64,000 bases of DNA from DYRG01 sp041161065 (GTDB lineage Bacteria; Pseudomonadota; Gammaproteobacteria; Beggiatoales; Beggiatoaceae). The notes under the pieces are model-generated. The model did not search any database. It was not told where the DNA came from and was given only the letters and a program-made list of their open reading frames with translations. Positions 7,224 to 16,917 of this stretch are shown here, one piece after another (within the stretch, counting starts at the first letter, position 1; each line of letters opens with the position of its first letter). The position numbers and the translations under genes were made by a program. The stretch spans positions 1 through 64,000 of the forward strand of contig JBEAVE010000013.1 in assembly GCA_041161065.1 (NCBI GenBank), read 5' to 3'.

Positions 7224-9137
7224 TTAAGGGCAAGTCGAACTGGCGCGGGCGAGGCGCAAAGGTGTCATTGGGCGACCCAAACGTCCTTCAAAAACAACGG
7301 TATAGGTTAAAACGGATTTAACGTAGTGTCGGGTTTCGGAGAAGGGAATGAGCTCGACCCACACATCGGGTGAAATGCAGGGGTTTTGTGCCGCCCACGC
7401 CCGCGCGCGCCCGGGTCCTGCGTTGTACGCGGCAGTGGCAAGCATATAATTTCCATCAAATTTATCAAGCATTTGACGCAAATAAGTCGTGCCTAGTTTA
7501 ACATTGGTTCGGTCGTCGTAAATATCGTTTAATTTCAAGCCGATAGAACGCGCCACCATTTTAGCGGTCGCGGGCATTAATTGCATCAAACCACTCGCGC
7601 CAACGTGAGAAGTTGCCACTTGCATAAACGCGCTTTCTTGCCGCACGATGCCATAAACCCATGCTAAATCAACGCCTTGCTCTTCCGCGCCGACGCTAAA
7701 TAAATCCTGAAACGCCAATGGAAATCGCACGTCCAAATCGTCGTAAGAAGCAGCTTTTGCCATCGTGAAAATGGCACGATCGTACCAGCCATCACGGCGC
7801 GCGAGGGCGGCAGCGATTTCCAATTGGCGCGGCGTGAGCGTTTTGATCGCGGCTGTCCATTCTTGGCGCGCGGGTTTGTCCATGCCAACCAATCTAAATT
7901 CCAACCCCCGGACTAACCCATTGAATTGAGACAATAATTTTTGTTCTTCATCAGGCGTAAAAACGATGGGTTTATGATTTAGGCGCGGCTGAACATTCAA
8001 GCGGTTGGCGGCTAAAAAACCATAATAATCACGCTCTTGCGCCAACGTTTGCCATACGCCTTTCGCGCCCGCCGCGTCGCCGCCCATTTCTAATGCGCGC
8101 CCCAACCAATATCGCCAAATTGGCTGTTCTTTTGAACCCACCGGTAACTTTTGAATGAAAGTTGCCAGTCCTTTCCAATCATTGGTGGATAACATTTGTT
8201 GTAAGAAAAGATGCTGAGTTTTTTCATCTAATAGCGCAACATTCAAGGCTTTTAGCAAATCTAAGGCTTGCGGCAATTCTTGTTTTACGGCTTGCACGGC
8301 GATTTCTGTATTAACGTCATCTTGTTCGGCGGGCGTAAAAGAAAATGTCTTTTTCAAATTCTCGAACACTTGTTTGGCTTGCAATGGATTTTGTTTAGCG
8401 AGTTTCTTTAATCCAAAAACCGCAATAAGCCGCGCATTTCCACTATCAGTTGCAATAAAATTGTTCACAACAGCTGGGTTCTGTTGAATACGCCGCCATT
8501 GCTCAAATAATGCAAGCAAGTTGTTATCTGTTAAACGGGCTGCCCATTGCGTTGCTAAATTAGCGTTATTTTCTGCCATCGCTAATTTAATCCGTTGCCA
8601 TAACAAATCTTGTGTAATAAAACCCGTTTGCACTAAATATTCAAATAAATTTCCACAAACTTTTGGCTGCGCTTCTCCCATTAACCACAACGCGCGCAAT
8701 TCCTCACGAAATGGGGGCGTAATTTCTTTGTTTAAACGGAGCAAAGCGTGTTGGCAACGTAATTCTGAAGTTGGCATGGTTTGATAAGGATAAAACATTT
8801 CAAAACGCTGCCAATCCTCTCGTTTTTGCAAATCTCCCATTAACTCTTTGTACAAAGCATCAGACAACGGTGCATTCTGGTATTTATCAAAAAAGTTAAT
8901 TACCAATTGCGGAGAAACATCTGAAATCTGCCCTTTTAAGATGACATATTGCAAATAATAATGTAATGGATATTGTCGTAGTAATGGTTCTAATTGATTA
9001 AAGGTAGCAAGGTCGTTATTTTCTAAGGCTTGCTTTGCTTGGAGAAACATTTTTCTTTCACCTGAGAAATCCTCTCTGGCGAACACGGGAAAAGTGAACA
9101 TTAAACAACTTATCAAACAAAAGAAGTTAAATTTCAT
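7224..9137 (-). CDS. slt: Soluble lytic murein transglycosylase (Slt70 type)
   Basis: Periplasmic enzyme that cleaves the MurNAc-GlcNAc bond of peptidoglycan with formation of 1,6-anhydro-MurNAc. The start at 9137 follows GGAG with 8-base spacing and gives a signal peptide (MKFNFFCLISCLMFTFPVFA). Residues 21 to about 460 are the helical superhelix ring of Slt70. The C-terminal catalytic domain has the glutamate in RQESAF (about residue 501), SHVGASGLMQLMPATA, then TTYLRQML and AAYNAGPGRARAW. Length of 637 residues matches the family. The upstream sensor kinase stops 14 bases away, so the two may share a transcript. Confidence 0.93.
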   Translation of the reverse strand: MKFNFFCLISCLMFTFPVFAREDFSGERKMFLQAKQALENNDLATFNQLEPLLRQYPLHYYLQYVILKGQISDVSPQLVINFFDKYQNAPLSDALYKELMGDLQKREDWQRFEMFYPYQTMPTSELRCQHALLRLNKEITPPFREELRALWLMGEAQPKVCGNLFEYLVQTGFITQDLLWQRIKLAMAENNANLATQWAARLTDNNLLALFEQWRRIQQNPAVVNNFIATDSGNARLIAVFGLKKLAKQNPLQAKQVFENLKKTFSFTPAEQDDVNTEIAVQAVKQELPQALDLLKALNVALLDEKTQHLFLQQMLSTNDWKGLATFIQKLPVGSKEQPIWRYWLGRALEMGGDAAGAKGVWQTLAQERDYYGFLAANRLNVQPRLNHKPIVFTPDEEQKLLSQFNGLVRGLEFRLVGMDKPARQEWTAAIKTLTPRQLEIAAALARRDGWYDRAIFTMAKAASYDDLDVRFPLAFQDLFSVGAEEQGVDLAWVYGIVRQESAFMQVATSHVGASGLMQLMPATAKMVARSIGLKLNDIYDDRTNVKLGTTYLRQMLDKFDGNYMLATAAYNAGPGRARAWAAQNPCISPDVWVELIPFSETRHYVKSVLTYTVVFEGRLGRPMTPLRLARASSTCP

Positions 9138-9150
9138 TTTGGATACTCCA

Positions 9151-10734
9151 TTAAACATTGGGCGGTAATTCTACAAAAAAAGTAGTACCCTTTCCTAAAA
9201 CAGATTGAACGGTAATTTGACCATCATGTGCGCGCATAATATCTTGGCTAAAAGGTAATCCAAACCCTGTTCCTTTCTCGCCTGCTGTACCGGTTGTCGA
9301 GGTTTTTTCCTCGATTTTGAATAACTTTGGGAGGTTTTCTTCAGCAATGCCAACTCCCGAATCTTCTACTGCAATAACGGTTGGACGTTGCTCTGGAATA
9401 TAGAAACGAATTTGATCGCCTTTTCGGCAAAATTTAATAGCATTTGAGGTTAAATTTTGTACTACTTCACCATACAGTGCGGGGTCAGCAAATAACCATG
9501 TTTGGGGAGGAACTTCATTAAGTAATTCTACGCCTTTTTGGCGCGCTAAATAATTCAAATGATTTAAAACATTTTCGACAACTTGTCTGCCATCGAGTTG
9601 TTCTGGTTTTACTGAAATTTTACCTGTTTTCAAACGGCTAACATTCAAAACATCTCCAATCATTTGAACGGAAGATTTGCCAATTTGAATTAAGCGTTGA
9701 ACGATTTCAAGATGTTCTTCATGCAAAGGATTTTCATCATCGGTAGAAATAAATTCTAATGCGGATAAAATTCCCGACCAAGGCGATCGTAAATCATGCG
9801 CGACCAATGAAATGAACTTATCCTTTAATTCATTGGCTTGTTCGGCTTGTTCTTTAGCGGCGCGGATTTGTTGAATTGCTTCTGTTAATTGGGTGGTTCT
9901 TTGATTGACTAATTCTTCCAAATGGTCGCGGTATTGACGCAATTCGTTTTCAATTTGTTTGCGTTCTGTGACATCTTGCACTGTGCCATTAATGAGCAAA
10001 GTTCTTTTCACGCCATTTGCATCTAAACCCACTAATGGTTCAGCTTGTTGGTGCAAAATTCTTTCTGTGCCATCGTGCAAAATAACGCGATGATCGAGAT
10101 TAGAAGATTCTCCTTTTTCCATAGCGGCATCAAAGCAATTTTGCACCAGATTTCGATCATCGGGGTGAACTAAATTCAAATAGGCTTCAAATGAGGGTTC
10201 TTGTTCTCCGCGACGGAGTTTAAAAATGCGGAAAACTTCATTTGACCAATGCGATTTGTTATTGACGATGTCGAATTCCCAGTTGCCCAAATGCGCGATG
10301 GATTGGGCGTGGGCGAGGCGGGCTTCGCTTTTGCCGACCCGTTCGATGGCTCGACTGGCGCGCAAAACGTATTTCACGCGGTGTCCAAGTAACGGAAAAG
10401 TAATGGGTTTGGTGATGAAATCGGTTGCGCCTGCTTCGTAGGCTTTGTTGATGGATTCGACATCGTCGAGCCCCGTTGCCATCAAAATGGGGACGTGCTC
10501 GCCGCCCGCGATTTTGCGAATTTCGGCGCACGCGGTGAAACCGTCCATTTGTGGCATCATCACGTCGAGCAGCACCACGTCGGGGCGACAGACCTTGAAA
10601 CGATCGATGGCGGGCGCGCCGTCGGGGGCTTCTTCGACTTCAAAACCCGCTTTTTTAAGGGTGTGGCGCATCATCAACCGCATTGTCGCGTCATCGTCGA
10701 CAATTAAAACCAAAGGCGTTTTGTGAAAAGTCAT
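9151..10734 (-). CDS. Response regulator-PAS-histidine kinase hybrid
   Basis: Cytoplasmic signalling protein of 527 residues without membrane segments. An N-terminal receiver domain (acidic pocket DDD at 13-15, phospho-acceptor Asp57 in LLDVMMP, K109 in ITKP) is followed by a PAS/PAC domain (about 150-258, ending in the usual VQDVTERKQIE). A coiled linker leads to a HisKA domain with His313 in VAHDLRSP and an ATPase domain with DSGVGIAEENL and GTGFGLPFSQDIM. The order receiver-first suggests a relay that takes a phosphate from another kinase. Only the first 165 codons are strongly GC-rich (see findings). Input signal and output partner are unknown. Confidence 0.88.
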   Translation of the reverse strand: MTFHKTPLVLIVDDDATMRLMMRHTLKKAGFEVEEAPDGAPAIDRFKVCRPDVVLLDVMMPQMDGFTACAEIRKIAGGEHVPILMATGLDDVESINKAYEAGATDFITKPITFPLLGHRVKYVLRASRAIERVGKSEARLAHAQSIAHLGNWEFDIVNNKSHWSNEVFRIFKLRRGEQEPSFEAYLNLVHPDDRNLVQNCFDAAMEKGESSNLDHRVILHDGTERILHQQAEPLVGLDANGVKRTLLINGTVQDVTERKQIENELRQYRDHLEELVNQRTTQLTEAIQQIRAAKEQAEQANELKDKFISLVAHDLRSPWSGILSALEFISTDDENPLHEEHLEIVQRLIQIGKSSVQMIGDVLNVSRLKTGKISVKPEQLDGRQVVENVLNHLNYLARQKGVELLNEVPPQTWLFADPALYGEVVQNLTSNAIKFCRKGDQIRFYIPEQRPTVIAVEDSGVGIAEENLPKLFKIEEKTSTTGTAGEKGTGFGLPFSQDIMRAHDGQITVQSVLGKGTTFFVELPPNV

Positions 10735-10911
10735 GAGATATTTCGCTGTTACAAGCTATGAAATATGCCTATTTTGGCACATTTTCAGGATTTGAGGAAA
10801 CCTTAACCCACACAATTTTCTTGAATAAACCCATTGCTTAATTTTATTTGATGTAATTGAACCCTAAAATAATAAGAAAAACGCTTTTTGTGATGACTAA
10901 AAATATTCTTG

Positions 10912-10920
10912 TGATAAAAT
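10912..10920 (+). promoter_or_regulatory. Candidate extended -10 promoter of argG
   Basis: TGATAAAAT fits an extended -10 (TGN then TAAAAT), 35 bases before the argG start. No good -35 at normal spacing; TTGTGA lies 21 bases upstream. Weak call. Confidence 0.35.
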
Positions 10921-10954
10921 GAAACACTTTTGCTGCCAAATTTGAGTGGAATGT

Positions 10955-12169
10955 ATGTCTGAGATTAAAAAAGTTGTGTTAGCCTATTCGGGCGGATTAG
11001 ATACCTCAATTATTTTGAAATGGTTAGAAGAACAATATCATTGCGAAATTGTGACTTTTACCGCCGATATCGGGCAAGGTGAAGAAGTTGAACCCGCCCG
11101 TGCCAAAGCCCAACAAATGGGCGTGAAAGAAATCTATATCGAAGATTTGCGCGAGGAATTCGTTAAAGATTACGTCTTTCCCATGTTTAGAGCAAATGCC
11201 ATTTATGAAGGCGAATATTTATTAGGAACATCAATCGCGCGTCCTTTAATTGCCAAACGCTTAGTTGAAATCGCCAATCAAACCGGCGCAGATGCCATTT
11301 CTCACGGTGCAACCGGTAAAGGAAATGATCAAGTTCGTTTTGAATTAGGCGCGTATGCGTTGAAACCCGAAGTTAAAATCATTGCACCTTGGCGAATTTG
11401 GGATTTAACTTCCCGTGAAAAACTCATGCAATACGCAGAGCAACATCAAATCCCCATTGAAATGAAACGCGGTACAAAATCGCCTTATTCAATGGACGCT
11501 AATTTATTACACATTTCTTATGAAGGCGATATTTTAGAAGACCCTTGGTCTTTTCCCGAAGAAGATATGTGGCGTTGGTCTGTTTCTCCTCAAAATGCAC
11601 CAAATGTAGAAACCGAAGTAGAACTCACTTATCAGCAAGGCGATATTGTTGCAATTAACGGTGAGCAAATGACCCCCGCAGCCGTTTTAACTTATTTGAA
11701 CAAAGTCGCGGGAGAAAACGGTATTGGACGCTTAGATTTAGTGGAGAACCGTTATGTGGGCATGAAATCGCGCGGTTGCTATGAAACTCCCGGCGGCACA
11801 ATTATGTTGAAAGCCCATCGGGCGATTGAATCTTTAACCTTAGATCGTGAAGTCGCGCATTTGAAAGATGATTTGATGCCCCGTTATGCGTCCTTAATTT
11901 ACAACGGTTATTGGTGGAGTCCCGAACGCAAATTATTACAAACCCTCATCGATGAATCCCAGAAATATGTGAACGGGTTTGTACGGGTGAAACTTTACAA
12001 AGGAAATGTGATCATTGCAGGGCGCAAATCAACAACCGATAGTTTATTTGATACGAGTATTGCAACCTTTGAAGATGATGCAGGCGCGTACAACCAATTT
12101 GATGCCGAAGGTTTTATTAAATTAAACGCATTAAGAATGCGGATTGCTGCGCGGGTTGGTCGCCAATAA
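10955..12169 (+). CDS. argG: Argininosuccinate synthase
   Basis: Joins citrulline and aspartate with ATP to argininosuccinate, the penultimate step of arginine synthesis. The N-terminal ATP-pyrophosphatase P-loop AYSGGLDTSIIL is intact, followed by SHGATGKGNDQVRFE and the synthetase body with PYSMDANLLHIS and ESRGCYETPGGT-like (here KSRGCYETPGG) segments. The 404-residue length is usual. An in-frame GTG three codons upstream is possible, but ATG at 10955 gives the family start MSEIKKVVLAYSGG. argH is not adjacent. Product name is certain. Confidence 0.97.
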   Translation: MSEIKKVVLAYSGGLDTSIILKWLEEQYHCEIVTFTADIGQGEEVEPARAKAQQMGVKEIYIEDLREEFVKDYVFPMFRANAIYEGEYLLGTSIARPLIAKRLVEIANQTGADAISHGATGKGNDQVRFELGAYALKPEVKIIAPWRIWDLTSREKLMQYAEQHQIPIEMKRGTKSPYSMDANLLHISYEGDILEDPWSFPEEDMWRWSVSPQNAPNVETEVELTYQQGDIVAINGEQMTPAAVLTYLNKVAGENGIGRLDLVENRYVGMKSRGCYETPGGTIMLKAHRAIESLTLDREVAHLKDDLMPRYASLIYNGYWWSPERKLLQTLIDESQKYVNGFVRVKLYKGNVIIAGRKSTTDSLFDTSIATFEDDAGAYNQFDAEGFIKLNALRMRIAARVGRQ

Positions 12170-12176
12170 ACAAAAG

Positions 12177-12215
12177 GGCTTTTTCTTCTCAAAAAATTGT
12201 TGAGGAGAAAGAGCC
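12177..12215 (+). terminator. Strong hairpin between argG and the following kinase
   Basis: Sixteen consecutive pairs (two G-U) join 12177-12192 to 12200-12215 around a 7-base loop. No real T tract follows (ATTTCTT), so it may terminate weakly or protect the argG 3' end. Confidence 0.5.
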
Positions 12216-12239
12216 ATTTCTTGCGGGAGATTATAGAAA

Positions 12240-14807
12240 ATGAACTCAACTTATTTCAATTCTAAACGCCATTCGTTGCGCCTAGTATTGATTTCTATTT
12301 TTTCAATTCAGCTCATTGTTTTTACACTTATTATTGGCTGGTTATCCTTTCGGAATAGCCAACAAACTGTGCAAGAAATTATCACTCAACTACAAACCGA
12401 AATTGTTTCCAGAATTAAAGAACATTTACATCAATATCTCGCTATTCCTCCATTGGTTTTAAAAATCAATCAAGAAGTTATCGAAAATGGTTCTTTAAAT
12501 ACAAATAATCAACTCGAATTAGAACGCTATTTATTTAAGCAAATTAAGCTATTTCCTCAAATGACATTTATTAGTTTTAGTTCTGAAACAGGTAATTACA
12601 CGGGTGCGCATCGTCAAATTGATAATGGTTTATTACGGGTGGTGATTGCAAATGAACAAACAAATCAAAATCAAAACATTTATGAAATTGATGATAAAGG
12701 AAATAAGTTAAATATCGCAAAGAGTGTTCCTAACTTTGACCCGAGAAAAAGACCTTGGTACAGAAATGTCATTACGGCAAAGAAAAGGGTTTGGTATGAT
12801 GTTTATAAATACTCGTTTTATGATAGTTTAGGCATGGGTTTGGGCGCGCCTATTTATAATAAACAAGGTGAATTATTAGGTGTTTTAGCGGCTGATTTGG
12901 CGTTGGCGAATACAAGTCGCTTTCTTAACGGTTTGACAATGGGAAAAACAGGGCAGGCTTTTATTATTGAAAAAAACGGTCATTTGATTGCTTCTTCTCA
13001 TTTGCAAGAACCTTTAACAAAATTAGTGGACGGCAAGGTAGAAAGATTGTCTGCATTGCAAAGCAATAATACGTTAATTAGTTATGCCGCAAAATATCTT
13101 CACCAACAATTTAATGGATTACAAAATATTTCTACAGAACTCAATTTTAATATTGAAATAGATAAACAAAAAAATGTTGTCAATGTGTTACCTTATAAAG
13201 ACGATTATGGATTAGATTGGTTAGTGGTGGTGATTTTACCTGAAAATGATTTTATGGCGAAAATTAACGCGAATTCAGAAATCACTTTCTTTCTTTCATT
13301 ATTTGCCGTTATGATTGCAATTTTTATTGCAATGTTATTCGCAAAATGGATTACTGAACCATTAGAAAAAATGAGCTTAGCGGCAAATCAAATTACCAAT
13401 GGGCAGTGGGAACAAAATTTAGAGCATTTGGATTATTTAAGGCAAGATGAAATCGGTGAATTATCTCGAGCATTTAAGAAAATGGGCGACCAATTAAGAT
13501 TCTCTTTTGATACATTAGAAACGAAGAATGAACAATTACGTTACAATGAAGAACGTTTGAAACAATTTTTGGAAGCAATTCCGATTGGAATTTTTATAAC
13601 AGATGCGCAAGGATTACCTTATTATGCGAATCAAGCTGCGCAACTTATTTTGAGGAAAAATGCTATTAGTGATTTTCAAGATCAAGGGCTTCCAAGTATT
13701 TTACAAGCCTATTTAGGAAGAAAAAATACTAATTATTTGCATTATCAAAAACTACCAGAAATTTATCGTTTGTATTTAGCAAATACTCCTTGGCATTATC
13801 CAGTTGAAAAAATGCCTTTAACGAAAGCATTAAATGGTCAAATTGCTGTTGTCGATGATATGGAAGTTCGTCACCCCGATTGCACGATTCCTTTAGAGGT
13901 ACAGGCAACCCCAGTTTTTAATGAAAAACGGGAAATTATTTATGCTATTGCGGTGTTTCAAGATATTTCTGTGCGCCGCCAATCAGAACAAGATAAAATC
14001 TCTCTTATTCAAGAACAAGAAGCAAAGAATGCTGCGCTAAAATATAACAAAGAAATTGAATTAAAAAATGCGCAACTTGTTCATTTGAATCAAGAGAAAA
14101 ATGAATTGATGGGAATCGTTGTACATGATTTGAAAAACCCGTTGTCTGCAATTAAAGGATTGGTTGATGCGTTGCAATGGTCTTTAGAAAACATTTCGAA
14201 AGATGAATTAAATGAATATCTCGATATGATTCAAATTTCTGCGCAACAAATGTTTAATTTAATTGAAAACTTGCTAGATATGAATAAATTGGATTCTGGC
14301 GAAGTGAAAGCAACGCTGCAACCGACTAATATTTGGCTCATTATTTTGAGAATAATCAAACGTTACCAAATAACTGCTCAAAACAAAAATATCGTTTTTC
14401 ATACCGAAGCAATGGATGAAAAAGCGATTGCAATCGTTGATGAAAATTTATTTCACCAAGTCTTCGATAATATCATTTCTAATGCGGTGAAATATTCCCC
14501 TTTTGATAGAAATATTTATTGTCGAATGGTTGTATTGGAAGATAGGGTACGTTGTGAAGTTGAAGATCAAGGTCCCGGTTTTAGTGAGCAAGATTTGAAG
14601 AAACTCTTTGGTAAATTTAGTCGTTTGAGCGCGAAACCAACGGGTGGAGAACATTCGAGTGGATTGGGTTTGTTTATTGTGAAGAAATTAGTTGAAAATA
14701 TGAATGGAAAAGTATGGTGCGAAACTGAGAAAGATCGCGGAACAACGTTTATGGTAGAATTTCCTCTTTTTATTGAAACAGAAGAAAATGATTATGATGA
14801 ATCCTGA
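12240..14807 (+). CDS. Membrane sensor histidine kinase with Cache, HAMP and PAS domains
   Basis: An 855-residue inner-membrane kinase. TM1 (about residues 13-35) leads to a periplasmic dCache-like sensor with FDPRKRPWYRN and VLAADLAL (typical of amine or organic-ligand sensors). TM2 (about 345-370) is followed by HAMP (KWITEPLEKMSLAANQI), a PAS domain (EAIPIGIFITDAQG to AVFQDISVRRQ), HisKA with the acceptor His in VVHDLKNPLSAIKG (about 628), and an ATPase domain with DQGPGFSEQDL and SSGLGLFIVKKLVE. No receiver domain and no adjacent regulator. The kinase and dapC overlap by 11 bases, which looks like compaction rather than shared function. Confidence 0.9.
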   Translation: MNSTYFNSKRHSLRLVLISIFSIQLIVFTLIIGWLSFRNSQQTVQEIITQLQTEIVSRIKEHLHQYLAIPPLVLKINQEVIENGSLNTNNQLELERYLFKQIKLFPQMTFISFSSETGNYTGAHRQIDNGLLRVVIANEQTNQNQNIYEIDDKGNKLNIAKSVPNFDPRKRPWYRNVITAKKRVWYDVYKYSFYDSLGMGLGAPIYNKQGELLGVLAADLALANTSRFLNGLTMGKTGQAFIIEKNGHLIASSHLQEPLTKLVDGKVERLSALQSNNTLISYAAKYLHQQFNGLQNISTELNFNIEIDKQKNVVNVLPYKDDYGLDWLVVVILPENDFMAKINANSEITFFLSLFAVMIAIFIAMLFAKWITEPLEKMSLAANQITNGQWEQNLEHLDYLRQDEIGELSRAFKKMGDQLRFSFDTLETKNEQLRYNEERLKQFLEAIPIGIFITDAQGLPYYANQAAQLILRKNAISDFQDQGLPSILQAYLGRKNTNYLHYQKLPEIYRLYLANTPWHYPVEKMPLTKALNGQIAVVDDMEVRHPDCTIPLEVQATPVFNEKREIIYAIAVFQDISVRRQSEQDKISLIQEQEAKNAALKYNKEIELKNAQLVHLNQEKNELMGIVVHDLKNPLSAIKGLVDALQWSLENISKDELNEYLDMIQISAQQMFNLIENLLDMNKLDSGEVKATLQPTNIWLIILRIIKRYQITAQNKNIVFHTEAMDEKAIAIVDENLFHQVFDNIISNAVKYSPFDRNIYCRMVVLEDRVRCEVEDQGPGFSEQDLKKLFGKFSRLSAKPTGGEHSSGLGLFIVKKLVENMNGKVWCETEKDRGTTFMVEFPLFIETEENDYDES

Positions 14808-15993
14808 TTTGAATAAATTACAATCTTACCCATTTGAAAAGTTAAATAAATTAAAGGCGGGACTTTCTCCACCATTGGATTTGTCGCACCTTGCCTTGTT
14901 TATTGGTGAACCTAAACATTCAACCCCTGAATTTATTAAAGAAACATTGATTGAAAATTTGCACGGTTTGGCGAATTATCCCATTACAAAAGGGGAAGAT
15001 ACGCTGCGAGAAACGATTGCAAATTGGTTAAAACAACGTTTTCATTTAGATCATATTGATCCAGCGAAGCAAATCTTACCTGTGAACGGTACACGGGAGG
15101 CGTTATTTTCTTTTGCGCAAGCGGTCATTGATCGTGAGAAAAATCCAGTGGTTTTGATGCCTAATCCGTTTTATCAAATTTATGAAGGCGCGGCATTTCT
15201 CGCGGGGGCTGAACCTGTTTTCATAAACTGCCCTGCCAATAAACATTTTTATCCCGACTTTGAACGGGTTGATAAAGAAACATGGCAACGTTGTCAATTA
15301 TTGTATTTGTGTTCACCTAATAATCCAACAGGGGCGGTTTTGGATTTGAAAACGTTACAAAAATTGATTAACTTAGCAGAGAAACATGATTTCATTATTG
15401 CGTCAGATGAATGTTATTCTGAACTCTATTTTGATGAAGAAAATCCTCCAATTGGTTTATTACAAGCTGCCGAGCAAATGGGTAATCATACTTTCAAACG
15501 TTGCGTGGTATTTCATAGCCTTTCAAAACGTTCAAATGTACCCGGTTTAAGATCGGGATTTGTGGCGGGTGATGCAAAGATTTTAGAAAAATTTTTCTTA
15601 TATCGGACTTATCATGGTTGTGCAATGCCGCCACCTATTCAAAAAGCGAGCATCGCTGCGTGGAAAGATGAGGAACACGTTAAAGAAAATCGAGCTTTAT
15701 ATCGTGAGAAATTTAAAGCATTTTTTGAGATTTTAAGTCCCGTAATGCCATTGCAAATGCCGCAAGCGGGGTTTTATTTCTGGTTGCAAACGCCGTTTGA
15801 AGAAGAACTTTTTACGCAACGTTTATTTGAACAACAACATATTACGGTTTTACCCGGTAGTTATTTATCGAGGAAAACGGCATTAGGAAACCCGGGAGAA
15901 AATCGGGTAAGAATTGCGTTAGTCGCCAGTGTGGAAGAATGTACCGAAGCAGCACAACGTATTCGACGTTTTATTCAACAGCTTTCTAAATAA
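14797..15993 (+). CDS. dapC: Succinyldiaminopimelate aminotransferase
   Basis: PLP enzyme of the succinylase branch of lysine and diaminopimelate synthesis, converting N-succinyl-2-amino-6-ketopimelate to the amine with glutamate. Fold-type I aminotransferase motifs are present: NGTREALF, LCSPNNPTGA, ASDECYSELYF, the PLP lysine in HSLSKRSNVPGLRSGF, and NRVRIALVA. Several Met codons overlap the end of the kinase; 14797 gives the family start MNPDLNKLQSYPFEKL. Directly followed by dapD, which makes its substrate precursor, so assignment is strongly supported by context. Confidence 0.92.
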   Translation: MNPDLNKLQSYPFEKLNKLKAGLSPPLDLSHLALFIGEPKHSTPEFIKETLIENLHGLANYPITKGEDTLRETIANWLKQRFHLDHIDPAKQILPVNGTREALFSFAQAVIDREKNPVVLMPNPFYQIYEGAAFLAGAEPVFINCPANKHFYPDFERVDKETWQRCQLLYLCSPNNPTGAVLDLKTLQKLINLAEKHDFIIASDECYSELYFDEENPPIGLLQAAEQMGNHTFKRCVVFHSLSKRSNVPGLRSGFVAGDAKILEKFFLYRTYHGCAMPPPIQKASIAAWKDEEHVKENRALYREKFKAFFEILSPVMPLQMPQAGFYFWLQTPFEEELFTQRLFEQQHITVLPGSYLSRKTALGNPGENRVRIALVASVEECTEAAQRIRRFIQQLSK

Positions 15994-16004
15994 AGGAACT
16001 TTAC

Positions 16005-16826
16005 ATGGAATCATTACAAAAAATCATTGAAACTGCCTTTGAAAATCGTGCAGAACTTACCCCTAATTCAGCTTCTCCAGAAATCAAAGAAGCGGTTAAT
16101 GAAGTATTGCGGTTGCTTAATTCTGGACAACAACGGGTTGCAGAGAAACAAGGTGAGCAATGGATTGTAAATCAATGGTTGAAAAAAGCGGTGTTATTAT
16201 CGTTTCGTTTGAATGATAATGCAGTGATTCGTGATGGTTATACGAATTATTACGATAAAATTCCCTCTAAATTCAATGACATGAACGCGAAAGATTTCAA
16301 AAATAGTGGCGTTCGAGTTGTTCCACCGGCGGCGGCGCGTTATGGTTCTTACATTGCGCCAAACGTCGTGTTGATGCCGTCTTACGTCAATATTGGGGCG
16401 TATGTGGACAGTGGAACGATGGTTGATACTTGGTCGACGGTGGGTTCGTGCGCGCAAATCGGTAAAAACGTCCATTTATCGGGCGGTGTGGGGATTGGCG
16501 GCGTGTTAGAACCTTTGCAAGCCTCGCCCACTATTATTGAGGACGATTGTTTCATTGGCGCGCGTTCTGAAGTGGTAGAAGGCGTAATTGTCGGCAAAGG
16601 TGCGGTGATTTCAATGGGGGTTTATATTGGTCAAAGCACCAAGATTTATCATCGTGAAACTGGAGAAATCACTTACGGTTACATTCCGCCGTATTCGGTG
16701 GTGGTTTCTGGAAATTTACCGTCAAAAGATGGAAAATATAGTTTGTATTGCGCGGTTATCGTCAAACAAGTCGATGAGAAAACGCGGAGCAAAGTCGGTA
16801 TCAACGCCTTATTGCGTGACATTTAA
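16005..16826 (+). CDS. dapD: Tetrahydrodipicolinate N-succinyltransferase
   Basis: Transfers succinyl from succinyl-CoA to tetrahydrodipicolinate, committing it to the succinylase route. The 273-residue length is that of DapD. An N-terminal helical domain is followed by PPAAARYGSYIAPNVVLMPSYVNIGAYV and a left-handed beta-helix of hexapeptide repeats (GTMVDTWSTVGSCAQIGKNV and beyond). An AAGGA ribosome site lies 8 bases before the ATG. Eleven bases after dapC, same operon. Confidence 0.96.
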   Translation: MESLQKIIETAFENRAELTPNSASPEIKEAVNEVLRLLNSGQQRVAEKQGEQWIVNQWLKKAVLLSFRLNDNAVIRDGYTNYYDKIPSKFNDMNAKDFKNSGVRVVPPAAARYGSYIAPNVVLMPSYVNIGAYVDSGTMVDTWSTVGSCAQIGKNVHLSGGVGIGGVLEPLQASPTIIEDDCFIGARSEVVEGVIVGKGAVISMGVYIGQSTKIYHRETGEITYGYIPPYSVVVSGNLPSKDGKYSLYCAVIVKQVDEKTRSKVGINALLRDI

Positions 16827-16847
16827 TTTCCTTTAATTTCAAACAAA

Positions 16848-16888
16848 AGAAAAACCCAATATTTCCACTCTATGGTGTTTTTCTTTTT
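16848..16888. terminator. Bidirectional terminator after dapD
   Basis: AGAAAAAC (16848-16855) pairs with GTTTTTCT (16877-16884), followed by TTTT on the plus strand and by T-rich sequence on the minus strand. It serves dapD and the convergent TPR gene. Confidence 0.7.
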
Positions 16889-16917
16889 GTTATCCCGCTC
16901 GCTTTTGTTCTCTCTAA

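Noticed and set aside
9138..9158. Start of slt at 9158, overlapping the kinase
   Set aside because: GGAG spacing and the signal peptide favour 9137.
14773..14796. Earlier Met codons for dapC
   Set aside because: MKQKKMIM has no family counterpart; 14797 gives the normal DapC start.
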